From Angiostrongylus vasorum (Eukaryota > Nematoda > Chromadorea > Rhabditida > Metastrongylidae), in assembly GCA_018806985.1 (NCBI GenBank), contig JADANN010000463.1, positions 558,001-622,000 on the forward strand: a stretch of 64,000 nucleotides of DNA, read 5' to 3'. This document shows positions 23,574-35,433 of the stretch, one piece after another; position 1 is the stretch's first letter; the number at the start of each line of letters is the position of its first letter. The notes under the pieces are model-generated. The model worked only from the letters and a program-made list of their open reading frames with translations, searched no databases and had not been told where the DNA came from. Both the position numbers and the translations under genes were made by a program.

Positions 23574-23965
23574 ACAACCACAAAGATTCTCAGGTGTTTG
23601 CAAAACTCCGGACTGCAGGTGTCTGCGGTGTGGAACGAACGCGCTATTATCCTTTCCTGGGACTAACGCGTACACCACCACCCCATGCAGGTCCTTCGTT
23701 TCGCATGTCTCTCAGCTACTTCTTTCGATCACTGCCATCAGCAACCAGTCGTCAACGGGATTGATCTGGTGAGCCCACATCGGCATTGAACCCAGTTAAG
23801 CTGAGGATTGAAGGACCCGCATGGTGTGGTGGTGAACGCTTTAGCCCCCGGAAAGGGTAATAGCGCGTTCATTCGCCGCCGTAGACACCTGCGGTCCGGA
23901 GTTTTTGCAAACGTCTCAGCATCTTTATGGTTGTATTTCGCATAATACCCTGATGTAAAAATTGT
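23574..23965. repeat. SINE-like family F, inverted pair
   Basis: Left arm (about 23575-23790, minus orientation) and right arm (about 23805-23965, plus orientation) of the same element that forms the pairs in the tandem unit, with more divergence. The right arm contains GACCCGCATGGTGTGGTGGT and GTAGACACCTGCGGTCCGGA. Confidence 0.7.
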
Positions 23966-24168
23966 ACTAGGCAGAAAACAAAAAAGCAAACATTGTGATT
24001 TAGCTACATTTGCTGAACATGTTGAAGCAACTCTTGTACCTGTCTCTCCTTTGCTATGGCCACGAGTCATACTATAGATCAGAAATAGAAAAAAACTGGT
24101 GAATTACACATCGGCAGTAGATAGAAGGTTGTACACTGTTATTTCGTAAATTATTCAGCGGCTGCAAT

Positions 24169-24417
24169 TTGTTGTTGACCATCTGCGGAATGCATATTTC
24201 TCCACGTACAAACGACAACTTCGACGCTCTTCAGACCGAAGGTGCTATTGTAAGAACGTCAACACGAGCAAAATATTTGCTGCTTCTTGTTGGATTAGAC
24301 GATCCCTCTACGCTGAAACCCGGAGATCTTGTTGGACTAAGCAAAGCAGATGGATCGCACATCACAAAATGTGGCACGGAAAGACGAATTTGTGCGTATC
24401 AAAAACAATGCCACTGA
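24169..24417 (+). pseudogene. Fragment resembling 26S proteasome ATPase RPT5 (PSMC3)
   Basis: An 82-residue open frame whose middle resembles the OB-fold region of the proteasome ATPase RPT5, ahead of its AAA module: VRTSTRAKYLLLLVGLDDPS, then TLKPGDLVGLSK, where the family has a KTSTR, GLVD, LKPGDLVGVNK pattern. The AAA domain is absent and the frame ends 25 residues later in unrelated sequence. No splice sites were identified. It is most simply a fragment of a duplicated gene; a single exon with undetected partners is possible. Confidence 0.45.
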
Positions 24418-24775
24418 CTACCCACTTTTAGTGTGCAAATTTTTGCCACAGGAAATGGCATAGAATATTGCACCACATAACGAAAAGATGTTTCTGGAAG
24501 GGTTCATTTGCGATACCTGTTGAAAAGAGAAGTGCTATCCGAAACCATAAAATCGTTTCAAGAGATTGTCCCACAACAGAATCTCGCAGCTCTTGGAATT
24601 TGTACAGATGAAGAACACCGCCACTGACTGTGGACCATCTGAAATGTGCACATGTTGCCACAGAAAATGGCATAGAATGTTGTCACTACACAACAAAAGG
24701 TTTCCTGAAGCGTTCGTTTGTGAGACCTGTTGAAAAGAGAAACGCAACCCCATAGCAGAAAATCGTTTTACGGCA
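24408..24775. repeat. Two-copy diverged tandem repeat, about 210-bp unit
   Basis: The segment from GCCACTGACTACCC (24409) to about 24560 is repeated from GCCACTGACTGTGG (about 24619) to about 24775. Shared landmarks are AATGGCATAGAAT, GAGACCTGTTGAAAAGAGAA-type and AAATCGTTT blocks. No coding potential. Confidence 0.65.
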
Positions 24776-24989
24776 AAAAGTTAGCTATATAACAGACTGT
24801 CGCAGTTCTTACAAGATCGGGTGAACACACTCCTTAAAAAATGGATTGCCAAATAATCCTAATCAATATGAGGTGATCGCACACCGACTGCTTTCTTCAC
24901 GATTCCTACCCTCTCATAGAGAACCTTTCAATAGAACGTGACTCCCACATAAAATCTATGGAGATTCGTTATATACTTTCTATGCTAAA

Positions 24990-25160
24990 GTTACTTCAAT
25001 CGGGCGATGCTAGAAGAATACCCGGTACGACTACGATGAACCACATCGCGGGGACGAACTAGTATGGACCATTAACTCGGATCATCGGCTCTGAAGAAGA
25101 CGAAGACGTCTAAACGTTCGAGGAATAAAGTTTTTTTTAATCAACCTAGTGTTAGTTTCT
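24990..25160 (+). repeat. Dispersed repeat family E, copy 1
   Basis: Shares an ordered series of short blocks with 51735-51840, including GAAGACGAAGACGTC, an AACTCGGA block and a final CAACCT-G-GTGT block. Conceptual translations of the two copies also resemble each other, so this may be the end of an old retroelement. Confidence 0.5.
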
Positions 25161-25690
25161 CAATGAAAAAATACAACTTCATCCATGAGTTACGACAAGA
25201 CCTTAGGAAGCATATAAAGCCTAAAGCTAAGGACGTGGTCTAAGGCTAGGGGTTTGGCCCATGGTCAAAGCCAAAGCATTATTTGGTAAATTAAGCCTGA
25301 GAATAAAACGAAGTCATGAGAACTGATTTAATAATAGTCAGACGATTACTGTGAAGCATCCAATCGCGGCTCTCCCAGAATTCGAGTTGGAATAAACGCA
25401 AACAAAATTCTGCGGCATTAATTGGGAAAGATAATCGTCGTCTTGTAGCCCAACCTCTACGCATATCCGAGCATCTTCGTAAATGACGGATGCTAGCCAA
25501 TGAAGCGAATGCGGCTGGTAGTGGGTTATGCATAATGTGTGATGTCGAATCTAGTGAAATAAGAAGTAAAACAAATTTTATGGAATTGAATTGATAGTAA
25601 AATTTGTTAGATGAAAGAAAGAAATGAAACAAAAAGAAATTGCTACGACGCGAAGAAGATGATGCATCGATGGGTGTGACAGTAAACGCG
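25161..25690. other. Non-genic interval
   Basis: No supported gene. Contains a short internally repeated run of AAGGCTAAGG-type sequence (25215-25250). Confidence 0.35.
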
Positions 25691-25691
25691 A

Positions 25692-25830
25692 CAGGATGGT
25701 TCAGTGGCTAGCAGCCGCCAGTTGTAGGAGATTGATCAGTGGTTTGAGACCACACGTCGCCGAAAGTTCACCGACTCCAAGGTTGTTTGGAAATCGGATT
25801 TCGATCGGCGAAAATTGCGAAAAGCCACGA
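25692..25830 (+). repeat. tRNA-derived SINE-like element, family D
   Basis: Head TGGTTCAGTGGCTAGCAGCC (A-box-like) followed by GTGGTTTGAGACCAC (weak B-box-like). Related to 20360-20545. Confidence 0.5.
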
Positions 25831-25834
25831 AAAG

Positions 25835-27360
25835 CCTCATACATCTTAGTTGATGATGTGGTGTGTAATGGCTTCAACATTATAAATGATCTTTAGCATG
25901 TTAGTGTCCTCCATATCCTTCCCACTTTCACGCATTTTCCCCGTTTAATTTACTATATTAGAGAGTTCAACCATTGATGAAAACTCACCCCATATTACAG
26001 CACGTCTATCTTCAGATACGATTGTCCAAGTATGTTAAAGTCCAAAGATCCCTTCTTGAGGTTCAACTAAGAGGAAGTTAGGTGACAAACAACAGCAGAC
26101 GTGGTAAAAATTTAGTTTAAAGGTAATGAGTTTCTTCTTTGATGCACAAACATTATGAATAGTTGCGATGTAATAATCCTAAGAGTAGTCCAACAACGTC
26201 ATATTAGGAATCCAGAGAGATGGCATATTGGATCAGCAAAGCACCAGCATCGTCACTCCGCAAGGCGTCACAAACAAATGGAAGTGATGAAGATCGCATA
26301 GTGTGAAGACAAGCCCTCTGTACCAGGTATCTGACTAAGTATTGTACAGTCGAGACCTCCACCGAGTACAAAACAACAAGCGCTTTCATTCCTACATGAT
26401 GAATTGTGAGAGAGAAAACGTTCTTTCTACTACTAGGCTAACACTGGAAGAACAGTTGCAGTAGCGGCGGACGGACTACTGCACATTCTTGCGGGAATGA
26501 CTAGTAGCACAATAGTATACTTTATTACTGTGGTTTATTTTATAATAGGTACAATGTAGAAGAATAATACTTAGGACCTTTGAAAACGAGAAAAACACTT
26601 CGGATGAGGAAATCCGAAATAAATTACGTGTAAGCGCTGTTATCCCAAAGAGCACTGTTTCCGCACCAAAATTGGTGCATCGAAAAACAAATCGTTACAA
26701 GAAATAAGTAAAGCAAAAAATTTTTTATTACTTCAATGTAAGCTTGCTAAAAAATTAGTTTGATGGACGATGTACTATACAGTTTCCCACTGCGGCAAAC
26801 GTCCAGCACTGCAATATGACAGACATGATGGCAGAAAAAACTGGAACTGTACGGCGAGGAGAATAAATCACTTGAGAATATGAATGGAAGGAAAATAAGG
26901 ATAACCAGCAACAAAAAAGAAAATATAAAATCTTATCAAGTCGAGCACATCTTGCATGTTTTCGCACAGTATCGTTTTCGTGTCACAAGATCAGATTTCG
27001 TGCAGAATCCATTCGCCATCCAGGAATCGCATCTGAAGCATTTTCGCTTGTCTTCACCAAGCAGCAGTTATAAAGATAGAAATGTATTTCTGTTGAACAT
27101 AATTTCTGTATAACACGAATACCAAAGGAATTATTAAGGCTCTTCTGCTGCCCATCGCAGAAAAATCCGTTCACAGAAAAGCACTGTCTGATGCTCTGGT
27201 TTCTACGCCCAACTTTTTATCTCTCACCGATCATTACATTTCTATTTACTTTGTTACTGTCTGCTTTATTTATTTTTTTATTCAGTTGACTAGAACCATT
27301 CCAGATGAATGATCGAAACGAATTTCAGCGACGATATCACTGCAATATTTTTAACCTTGT
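25835..27360. other. Non-genic interval upstream of the ShKT gene's 3' end
   Basis: No confident feature. A 70-residue minus-strand frame (26967-26755) begins with a hydrophobic stretch, but there is no splice or domain support. Confidence 0.35.
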
Positions 27361-27367
27361 ATCATTA

Positions 27368-29121
27368 TCATAAAGTAAAAGGGAAGATAAGGAAGAAAAA
27401 AAATAGAGAAGAAAGAGAGTAAGAAGAGGAAACGCATTTCATACTAGCATCAAAGCATCCATCACATTTATTGCACGTTTTTGCACATGCGCGATGCATC
27501 AGACCATCGTAACTGGGATTTGTGCATAGCTCTTTTCTTGTCGTACAATCTTTCGCAAAATCAACACATTTACCTATAAAAAGAGATTGAGAGAGAAACA
27601 GGAAAACGAACTCCGTAATTTTTTATGTCAGGTAAAGCTCACTACTCTGACCACCAACAGGGCAACGGTTGCATGTAGATGCACATTGTTCACTCATGTT
27701 GTCGTAAAACTCGACTGAGTTACAAAATTCCTGAACATCAAAATGAATAGTGCAGACTTTTTTCCTCAGTTTTCATGAAATAAAAGCTCCTAGAAGTGTT
27801 CCCTATTTTAAATCCTGAAATTCAAATTGGAATCAAATAAAAATGTTTGATACCGCCAATGTGGAGCAGACAGAGCTGTCAGCGACGTCCTTGCACAAAT
27901 TCGCATTCTTCACGTCGCATTTCCCACACGTCGACGGACATTTTTTCCTAGAAATTAGTCCGCACTCCATAACTAATGTAATAATTTGGAGTTTAGATAT
28001 GGTGGTGGTTAGAGGTAAGACTCAATAGATCAGTCCTTTGTCCGATCAGGTGCCTTAAGCTCACCAAATTTTCACTCTTTGTGGAGTCATCAAATTGCTA
28101 CTAGACTTGTCTGGCAGGATAGAAACAAGGACTAGATACAATGGTAGGGCCTTTGATCGTTTGTTATGTGTTCAGTCACCCCTACGATGTCTGATGAAGT
28201 CCATCAAATGCACAGCACATACGTGAAAAATTGATCAACTCAGAATGCCCCATCCTTTATCCTTCATAGGACAACTCGAGATACCGTTTTTAAATTAATA
28301 CTAGCATTAATAAACAAGTTATTTTAATCTTACGAACTGCTCTTGATGGGCCGATATAAGCTTATTAACGTGCATCTTAGTTACCAATCTCTACTTGGAT
28401 GGAGCAAAAATCTACCATTGCGACATATCAAAATAAAATCCCCGTCGCTTCATTAATTTGAAACGTTCATCGTCATCTTTTACGCTTTGTGCTTCTGTTC
28501 ACTGATCGTGTACGGCATTCGTGAACCGAAGAGAGTTTGTGATTTGGCCACAAGGTTTCTTCGATGACGAAATTACAAGAGTGTTAATATCAGTTCTTCC
28601 TTCCTTTTATCCAAGTAGCATCTATAGCCACAAAAAACTAAAAAAAATCTTTAATCACCTTCATAAAAACGTTCCCATTTCGTCGAAGTACATTGGGAGA
28701 CAAGTGCCGTACAGTTGAGTACTGAATCCAGTTGTGGATTACTGCATGTGAACGCGTCACATTTCCCACATGTCACTAGGGCAATCCTCAAAAACTTATG
28801 TATAACGAAACACTAGAAAACTATAAGACGGCTGAAAAGTCAACTATAAAGCTGACAAAAATTACTTCACTGCTATCATAAGATGTAAGATTTTCTAAAT
28901 TTGTTAAGTGCAGGAAATTTGGCCATTACTAAATATTATGTCAACACGTAAAATAACGTTACCATAAGTTGTGGTCTATAAGACAAGTCGTTACAGTTGT
29001 CGATGTTCTCGAAGATCTCAAGACATTGTTCTTCTTTGATCAGCTTTTCACAGTCCTCTACGGATATGACGTTGATGAAAAAAAACATGAAAGAGACGAG
29101 AAGGCAGGAAACGATGAACAT
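27368..29121 (-). CDS. Secreted multi-ShKT-domain protein (partial exon model)
   Basis: Minus-strand gene for a Cys-rich secreted protein built of ShKT (SXC) domains, a family of short six-cysteine modules common in nematode secreted proteins. Exon 1 (29121-28963) starts with ATG, encodes a signal peptide (MFIVSCLLVSFMFFFINVIS) and the first cysteines. A second piece (about 28786-28702) gives the CPSTCGKC-type domain end but only after ignoring one extra base near 28773. Downstream exons have good splice sites and consistent phase: 27947-27854 (CPSTCGKCDVKNANLCKDVA), 27730-27655 (CNSVEFYDNMSEQC, CNRC) and 27573-27368, which holds a complete domain from CVDFAKDC to CNKC and the TGA stop at 27370-27368. 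At least one exon between 28700 and 27950 is missing from my model, since phases do not join. Either a sequencing error or a decaying gene explains the one-base shift. Confidence 0.55.
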
Positions 29122-29515
29122 CCTCGTAATAGGTTGATACGGCTGAGGCCATCGAATCCTTAAATACATGACAACAGCAGGTGTGGAAACAATAACGTGG
29201 TATTGTTCCAGTAATGTTATGAACACGATGCAGTAGTACAGCTGAAAAAAACAATGGAGAAAAATCGGCCTTGGAAGGCAACTGTACACCAGACAATAAC
29301 TGTACAGTGAAAAAATAAGTCTTTTAGATACTTATATAGACGGTCTCAAATGTTAAACGGACCACTTTTCACTTCCCGATCATTTGTTTCGCTGTCTTGC
29401 AACCCATGAAGGTCCATTCCAAGCTTAGTTATACTTCGGGAACTGTTATGGCCTCATATCACCAGGATGCTAAACACTAGTTTAACGCCCATTTTTTCAG
29501 CCAAAGTAGTCGTAC

Positions 29516-29677
29516 CTGTGCGTTCCGAGAACTTGACCATAGGCAATCCTTAGCTGTTACGGAAGGGAAGAAAGTTTGCTGCTTCACAACTAGGAATTTT
29601 CCATGATGGCAGCCAGTTCTGTCATGGTAGCCATTCTTATAGCCAGTAAAGCAAACGGTCAAATACAATTTGTTAGT
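29516..29677 (-). CDS. Orphan internal exon, function unknown
   Basis: A 54-codon open segment on the minus strand bounded by a strong acceptor (AAATTCAG at 29678-29685) and a strong donor (CAG/GTACGA at 29516). The peptide has three cysteines, including CFTGYKNGYHDRTGCHHGKF, and ends at SSSRNAQ. Entry and exit phase are both 0. I do not recognise the family. No partner exon was identified on either side; it lies upstream of the ShKT gene on the same strand, and its relation to that gene is unclear. Confidence 0.4.
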
Positions 29678-29689
29678 CTGAATTTCAAT

Positions 29690-32535
29690 TTGAAGCACTG
29701 AGTATAAATTAACAAAAGACACAGTTGATTACATTAACAACCCTGATTTGAAACAGTTTAACAAATGAAACAATTCTTTCTTAAGACATTCGTGCAGAAC
29801 TAAGTACATCTCAGACGCCCCAGCCCTTTAACTTTCATGAAAAAAAAACGAAGCTCTGCAAATTGGACTATCAGAGAGCTTTTCGGGAATGTAAAGACAT
29901 TGTGGAAACAAACACACTGGTAGGTCAACGTAAAATAATTGCATGCATTAAAAATACGCTTTCAACTACCCCTGTGATATTTAATGGAATAGGATGTATG
30001 ATGTAACCCTAGAGGACAGATTAATGTCCGAAGTCTTTATCCCTTATCCTCTTATTTGTTAGAAAGAAAAAACGGTGGCTCATATTAATTTTCGAACCTA
30101 TTCAAAATCTAAACGATCATCTACAGCGGACCACCTTCCACTCATGGTCTTTTCAATTACCAAGTAAGCCGACGAGGTCTCAAGCTTTCAGAAAGTATAT
30201 AAAGCGTTCACGCCACCGAGTTCCATTTATAGCTGACATTGTCGCTTCAGTAAAATCGCCTAGTTTACCGCAGTAGCACACTGCAAACCAATGGACACCA
30301 TCCACTCGTTTCTGACTGTCAACCATCACCACGGTTGTCATCAAGCACCCCGTTTGTCACATCTAATGATGGTCATCGTCTCTGTCAGCATCACATCGTC
30401 TCAGTTTATCGGCAATCACATCCTGTTAATGTGGCGACGAACTGGTAATCGTCTGCACATGAGCGGCAGCGGTGGTAGTGGCGACGAGTCGTGATCATGA
30501 TCACACCAGAGCGCATCGTGACGCAAATGCAAGCGCAACTTGTTGCAAATCTCGGCGAACAGCAACGATCATTCGCTGTATTTTTGAAAAAAAAACTTTT
30601 TTTTCACTTGGAGACACTATAGACTAAATCGCCTAAAATGGAAGAGATGACAACAAATTTCTGCATTGTTCCAACCATAAATGTGTTTCCGGAGGAAAAC
30701 TCCGTAAGGCCCCGACATCCGAAGCATACGTAAAGCATCAGGCAATCCTAACGAGGCTATTTATTTCCAAACCCATGGGTAACTTACTGCGATAAGCAGC
30801 GGTAGCCTCGGAAGTGTCATTGCTTGATAGTAGAGTTCTGTTGAACTAGATCTCAAGCTTGTATATGACACTGAAACTGGATCACCTCCTTATAGCTTTC
30901 AGTCACACTACCACAGGTTGTTGGTGGAACACATTCAGGATACAGTCCACTTAGACAGAAGTTGACTCATACACATGGCATGAATATAACCATGTGTATG
31001 TGCAAGATATGTCCTCGGCAGAAAGATCAACAGGGTCATCTCCCAAATCAGCTTCTAGGACTCAGAGCAAGATATAATCGGTTTCATTTACGATCTAGAC
31101 GTAATCTCTACTTAGAAACGGGGTGACGTTATGTCTTGAATAAATGGCTGCAGATCTCTTATATTTCCACTTCTATGGTGGTTTGAATTTGCTCAAATTT
31201 ATGAATGGATGGGATCAGCGATGACAATTTAAGAGGACGTTAATTTGAAATTCGAACCGAATCCTATAACTATATTACTGCATTGTTTCAACGATATCAG
31301 AGCTCTAACAAGATACATAACCCTATGAACCACGCACCAAAGCCAAAGTATCGCCGAACCTGATAAAATCGAAAGTTAGATTGATAACGGTCACGACTGA
31401 CACTGGATATGGACATACACTGCTATGATATCTCAACAATGAAATCCCACACACATATTCCGTCCGCACTAAGTGGCAGCGGCAGAAAGCGCAACGGCCA
31501 TATATGTCGTCATGATCGGGCATATTTTAAAAAAACACTTACATTGGCACCTAAATGATTCGCTTTCGAGTCCATTGTGGGTGTCCGATTCGTGCGATGG
31601 TTAGGATGAAGACGGCTAATGACAGTGGTTGACGACTTATTATTTTCTCAGCTCATTTAAAAACCAAACATCGCTTACGTGTGGGTCTTCTGTGGACCCA
31701 GGATAGTCGTGTCAATGCTCCACAAGATTTTCACCATAAGTAATCGATGTCCCTGGTGGAATAAAAAAGAGGGTTTCCACTTTATGACTAGTTTTTTAGG
31801 GGGGTAGCAACGATTTCTAACTAAACATGGATGGTTAAGAAAAAAAATAATTTTGCACGTTTATATATAAATATACAAGGTAGACGTGAAACTTTTTCTT
31901 TCCTGACCCAACAACACATATATCGTGATCTTACCAGCACCTCATGCGTTCGATTTGTTTCGGCCACAAAGGCCTTCGAACTATCCGCTTATGGGTTCGA
32001 TAACTGTTTGCGGATTTTTCCCTTCTTTATAGATGTCCTCGAATAGTGGTGGAGTCGAATCTCCAGGTGATTCTAGGATACCCTTACTAAAGCGTTCCCA
32101 GATCTTCATCACAGGCGGATGTCAGCTTTTGTGCAAAGAAAGGAGCGAGCTGATACCAGATGAGTCTAACATCTATTCCCAGAACCCGAAGGGATACCGA
32201 GTTTGGTTGGTCCAGCATGGGGTCGAACCAAAGCATCGTGCTTATTGAACGACATTACTCCCATTATGTTACTTTCTGCTAGAATTTCACTATTGTCCTC
32301 AACAGCTTCATGGATTTTTAATAACTTCTTCTAGGACTTGAAACAATTGTTGAAGGGACTTTCCCACATCATACTGGTGGTATAGATAACTTTTCTAATA
32401 CACTATTTTTTAACAGGAAACAACGATGAAGAGATGTGAGCAAAACTTGGAACCTTAGATAGGCTAAGAAATTGTGATTACCGTTACCGAGGGCTCCCGT
32501 AGTATCCACAACACCACTTGTGGCTCTGCTTTGCC
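29690..32535. other. Non-genic interval
   Basis: About 2.8 kb without a supported gene. A TATATAAAG box at 30196-30204 stands about 90 bp before a 67-codon frame (30291-30494), but that frame has no recognisable feature. Confidence 0.35.
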
Positions 32536-32539
32536 TCTC

Positions 32540-32755
32540 TCAACCGGTTTTTTAATCCATCGTGCTATCAGCAACCACTTGTCAACGGGAACGATTTGGG
32601 AAGCGCAAATCTGCACTGGACCGAGTTAAGCTGAAGCCTCAGCCGAAATCACAATGTTACCGCCTATACTTTTTTAATGGCAGGGTACAACGTGAAATAT
32701 AAACTGGGGATACTGAGATAAGGCAGAATCTTAGAACCCCAGATTTAAATAATAT
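32540..32755 (-). repeat. SINE-like family F, decayed copy
   Basis: Minus-orientation match to the left arm and loop of the unit element: CAACCACTTGTCAACGGGA, GTTAAGCTGAAGCCT, ACCGCCTATACTTTTTTAAT and a GTGAAATATAAACTGGGGAT segment. Confidence 0.55.
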
Positions 32756-33430
32756 TTCTAGTTCGCTTTCTGGATTTAAGACTTTACGAACAGTACTAAC
32801 AGTACAGAACAGTACTATAGTGGAAAGTAAAAGCTCTCAATACCAGCTCAGCAGCCACAAATGTCAACGATCGGCGACAACACCGTGTTCCGTTGGATGA
32901 AACACTTTACGCAATCGCGCGTAACCCTGTAAAATACGACCCTAGACTACATAAAAGGCAAAAAAAAACTAATTCTGGCTGTAAATACATTAGAACTTCA
33001 TCTTACTAGAATAAGACAAGTATCCCTTACACAAACATCTGCAAATTCCAGGAAGCCTTTATTTAATTAAATCATTACGAATATTTCCGAAAATTACGAA
33101 AGCCAGAATATGTTTGCTTAGGATTGAAAAAACTGAATAATTTTCGGTGTAATACGAGTTGTACGATGATTTTTCTTAGTTGCGGATACCTTTCCTATAG
33201 ATGGAGTGATCTCGGAGTAAGAGAACTTTTAAAAAATTTCCCATGCCAGCACGCCAGTCGCAAACAATGACAATGCACCGAGCGATTCCATCGTTTCCAG
33301 CTGGACGAGATCCCACTACCCCCACTTTCTCAACCGTCTCGGCATACGAGCCCTGACGAAAACGAAAAAAAAAGTTTTATGAGCCCCAAAAAACTAATGC
33401 AGAAGATAAAAAAAACGAAGCGTCCGACGT
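32756..33430. other. Non-genic interval
   Basis: Nothing supported beyond a short direct repeat, GAACAGTACTAACAGTACAG, near 32790-32815. Confidence 0.35.
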
Positions 33431-33435
33431 TCATA

Positions 33436-33692
33436 AGTCCCTCAAGCATTCGTCATTTCTTCGACTTCATCAAACAGCGGTGAGGTGATCCCAAAGGTGA
33501 CTGAATGCAGGTCTGGCTAGTACATATTTTCGGCAGGCCACTGTGCAAAATCAGCATTTTTATCTTCCCGGACAAGTCTGGTACTAATCTGCCGACCCTG
33601 GGTGATGGAGGTTTAGTGAGTCTGGGGGGACGGGATCTAACCACTAGCCAACCCTGTTGGCACTGCAACCACTGCGCCATACGCGCCCTAGT
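33436..33692 (-). repeat. tRNA-derived SINE, family A, copy 1
   Basis: Minus-strand SINE with head GGGCGCGTATGGCGCAGTGG (A-box-like) at 33692 and the family body marker CAGACTTGTCCGGGA. B-box-like ATCCCGTCCCC is weak. Nine copies of this family occur in the window. Confidence 0.7.
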
Positions 33693-33857
33693 TTAAGCGA
33701 TGTATAGTACGAGAATGAGCAACTTCTAAGTAAAGATCTGTATATTCCCATGGTTTCTATCTCAATTATTAGTTTAGCACAAGACCACATATGTCTGCTT
33801 AAATTTGAAAAACCTAATTTATTTTGGACGCGCATCAAAACTATTCGCCCATCATAT

Positions 33858-33985
33858 AGAGGACAAAAGATAAAGCTCTCGGCGTTGATCAATCCCTGAG
33901 CGATTCGCCATGCATTCTGGTTCATTAAGTATCGTTAAAGGTTATTGAATGCATATCTGGCCTTTGCAATAACTCATGGTGGCCA
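33858..33985 (-). repeat. tRNA-derived SINE, family A, copy 2 (3' part)
   Basis: Only the 3' half: tail block AGCTCTCGGCGTTGATCAAT and the ATTGAATGCATATCTGGCC block, both family landmarks. The tRNA-like head is missing. Confidence 0.65.
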
Positions 33986-33989
33986 CAGT

Positions 33990-35415
33990 CATGGACATTA
34001 AATATCCTTTCAAGACTCATTGTCATTTTGAACAACTTCTTTACTTTATGAAAGATGAAAAATTCTTCCACAGTGTTCCTCAAACTTGCAGAGTAAAAGC
34101 TCAGAATGTTCGAATTGCTTGATGATGTCAAGAGCCTTCAGTGAAAAAGCACTCATTTTAATACGAAGTGTTTATACTTTTAAAATGGTAGAGAATACTA
34201 GAAACAAAAGCAAAAAGACTAAAGCTGTAGAAACGATGTTCTCCTCACGAAGTGCATGAGTTTCCGAAAAACGACACTTCAAAAAGAATTCTTGAGCAGT
34301 TGGTAAAATTATCGAGAACGGAACTCTTTTCACTACGCCAACAACCTTAACGCTAAAAGCAAATAAAACCTCTCCAGTGGTCTAGAACAGTGCGCTAAAA
34401 TTAGAGTTAAAATTAGCAAAGAAAAGTACTTTTCCTTCCAACGTAATCATAAGGACATTGATCATATTGAGCTAATATTCATGACGATCATACTGATATG
34501 AAAAGCTTCATTAGCATGCGGTTATGACAAAAAACCAGATAGGGTTGGTCATTTCTAGCGATAACGGAGCCTAAAAAAAAGCCAGTTTCTTTACTAGTTA
34601 TATAAGACATCACGACGGGCACGCAAACACTTATCCAACGCCGAAACCATCACTATATGTATACAGAAACCACCGGTTACTCCTGATTTCCTCTGGCACG
34701 GAGAAGATCTTTTACGTTATTTCTTCATCATAGAAATATTTGTAGTGTTAGTAATCCATATGGAATATTTAAATACTTCGATGAACCGCTTCCGTAAAAA
34801 ATCATCCGTCCTCCATATAAATTTCTATAGACTCATAATTCATTGGCTCAACTCGATTTTATCTAGCTGGACTGTCAAAACAGCTGTGGCGGAGCTTTCC
34901 TAAGTCATCAATACAGGCAGTCACCACAGTCCGTGGACTTTATGACTAGATTGCTACCAGGATTGTCATAACTCCTGTCTTTGGTTTACTGTTGTCCAGA
35001 CCTTCCATGGAAACGTGAAAACAATTCTCATCTTGAGAGACCAGACTCGCTGGAATAAATTCTCGACGTATATACCATTCCGACAACCGAGAACACCCTA
35101 CAATCACGATGAGGAGGCAAGTAACTATTGAAGAATAGAATATATGCAGAACAAGTCACAGAACATCAACTATCAGCTTTTTTTCGAATAGAAATGACCT
35201 TCGATAATAAAGCAAGTAAGCGCCTTCAATAACCATAAAACTACTTCTGTCAGTTATTTTTTTAACCACTCCTATCGGTTGCCCTCATGTTTTCAACTTC
35301 GTGTGCTTAATGATCTATACGTTTAAACGACAAGTTCCGAATTCACAAACCTTCTAACAGTTTTCTATTTAAGATCGTACAAAATCATCCTAATTCCTTG
35401 CTACAAGCAAACCTG
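33990..35415. other. Upstream region of the ground-like gene
   Basis: About 1.4 kb, AT-rich, with no gene or repeat that I can support. Confidence 0.35.
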
Positions 35416-35420
35416 TACTG

Positions 35421-35433
35421 TTAATTTCAGGGT
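35421..35433 (+). promoter_or_regulatory. Candidate spliced-leader trans-splice acceptor
   Basis: TTAATTTCAG followed by GGT and the ATG of the ground-like gene. An acceptor a few bases before the start codon with no upstream exon in view is typical of SL1 trans-splicing in nematodes. An ordinary intron after a non-coding first exon is the alternative. Confidence 0.6.

Noticed and set aside
30291..30494. Small protein gene downstream of a TATATAAAG box
   Set aside because: No domain, no signal peptide and His-rich low-quality composition; one TATA-like box in AT-rich DNA is weak evidence.
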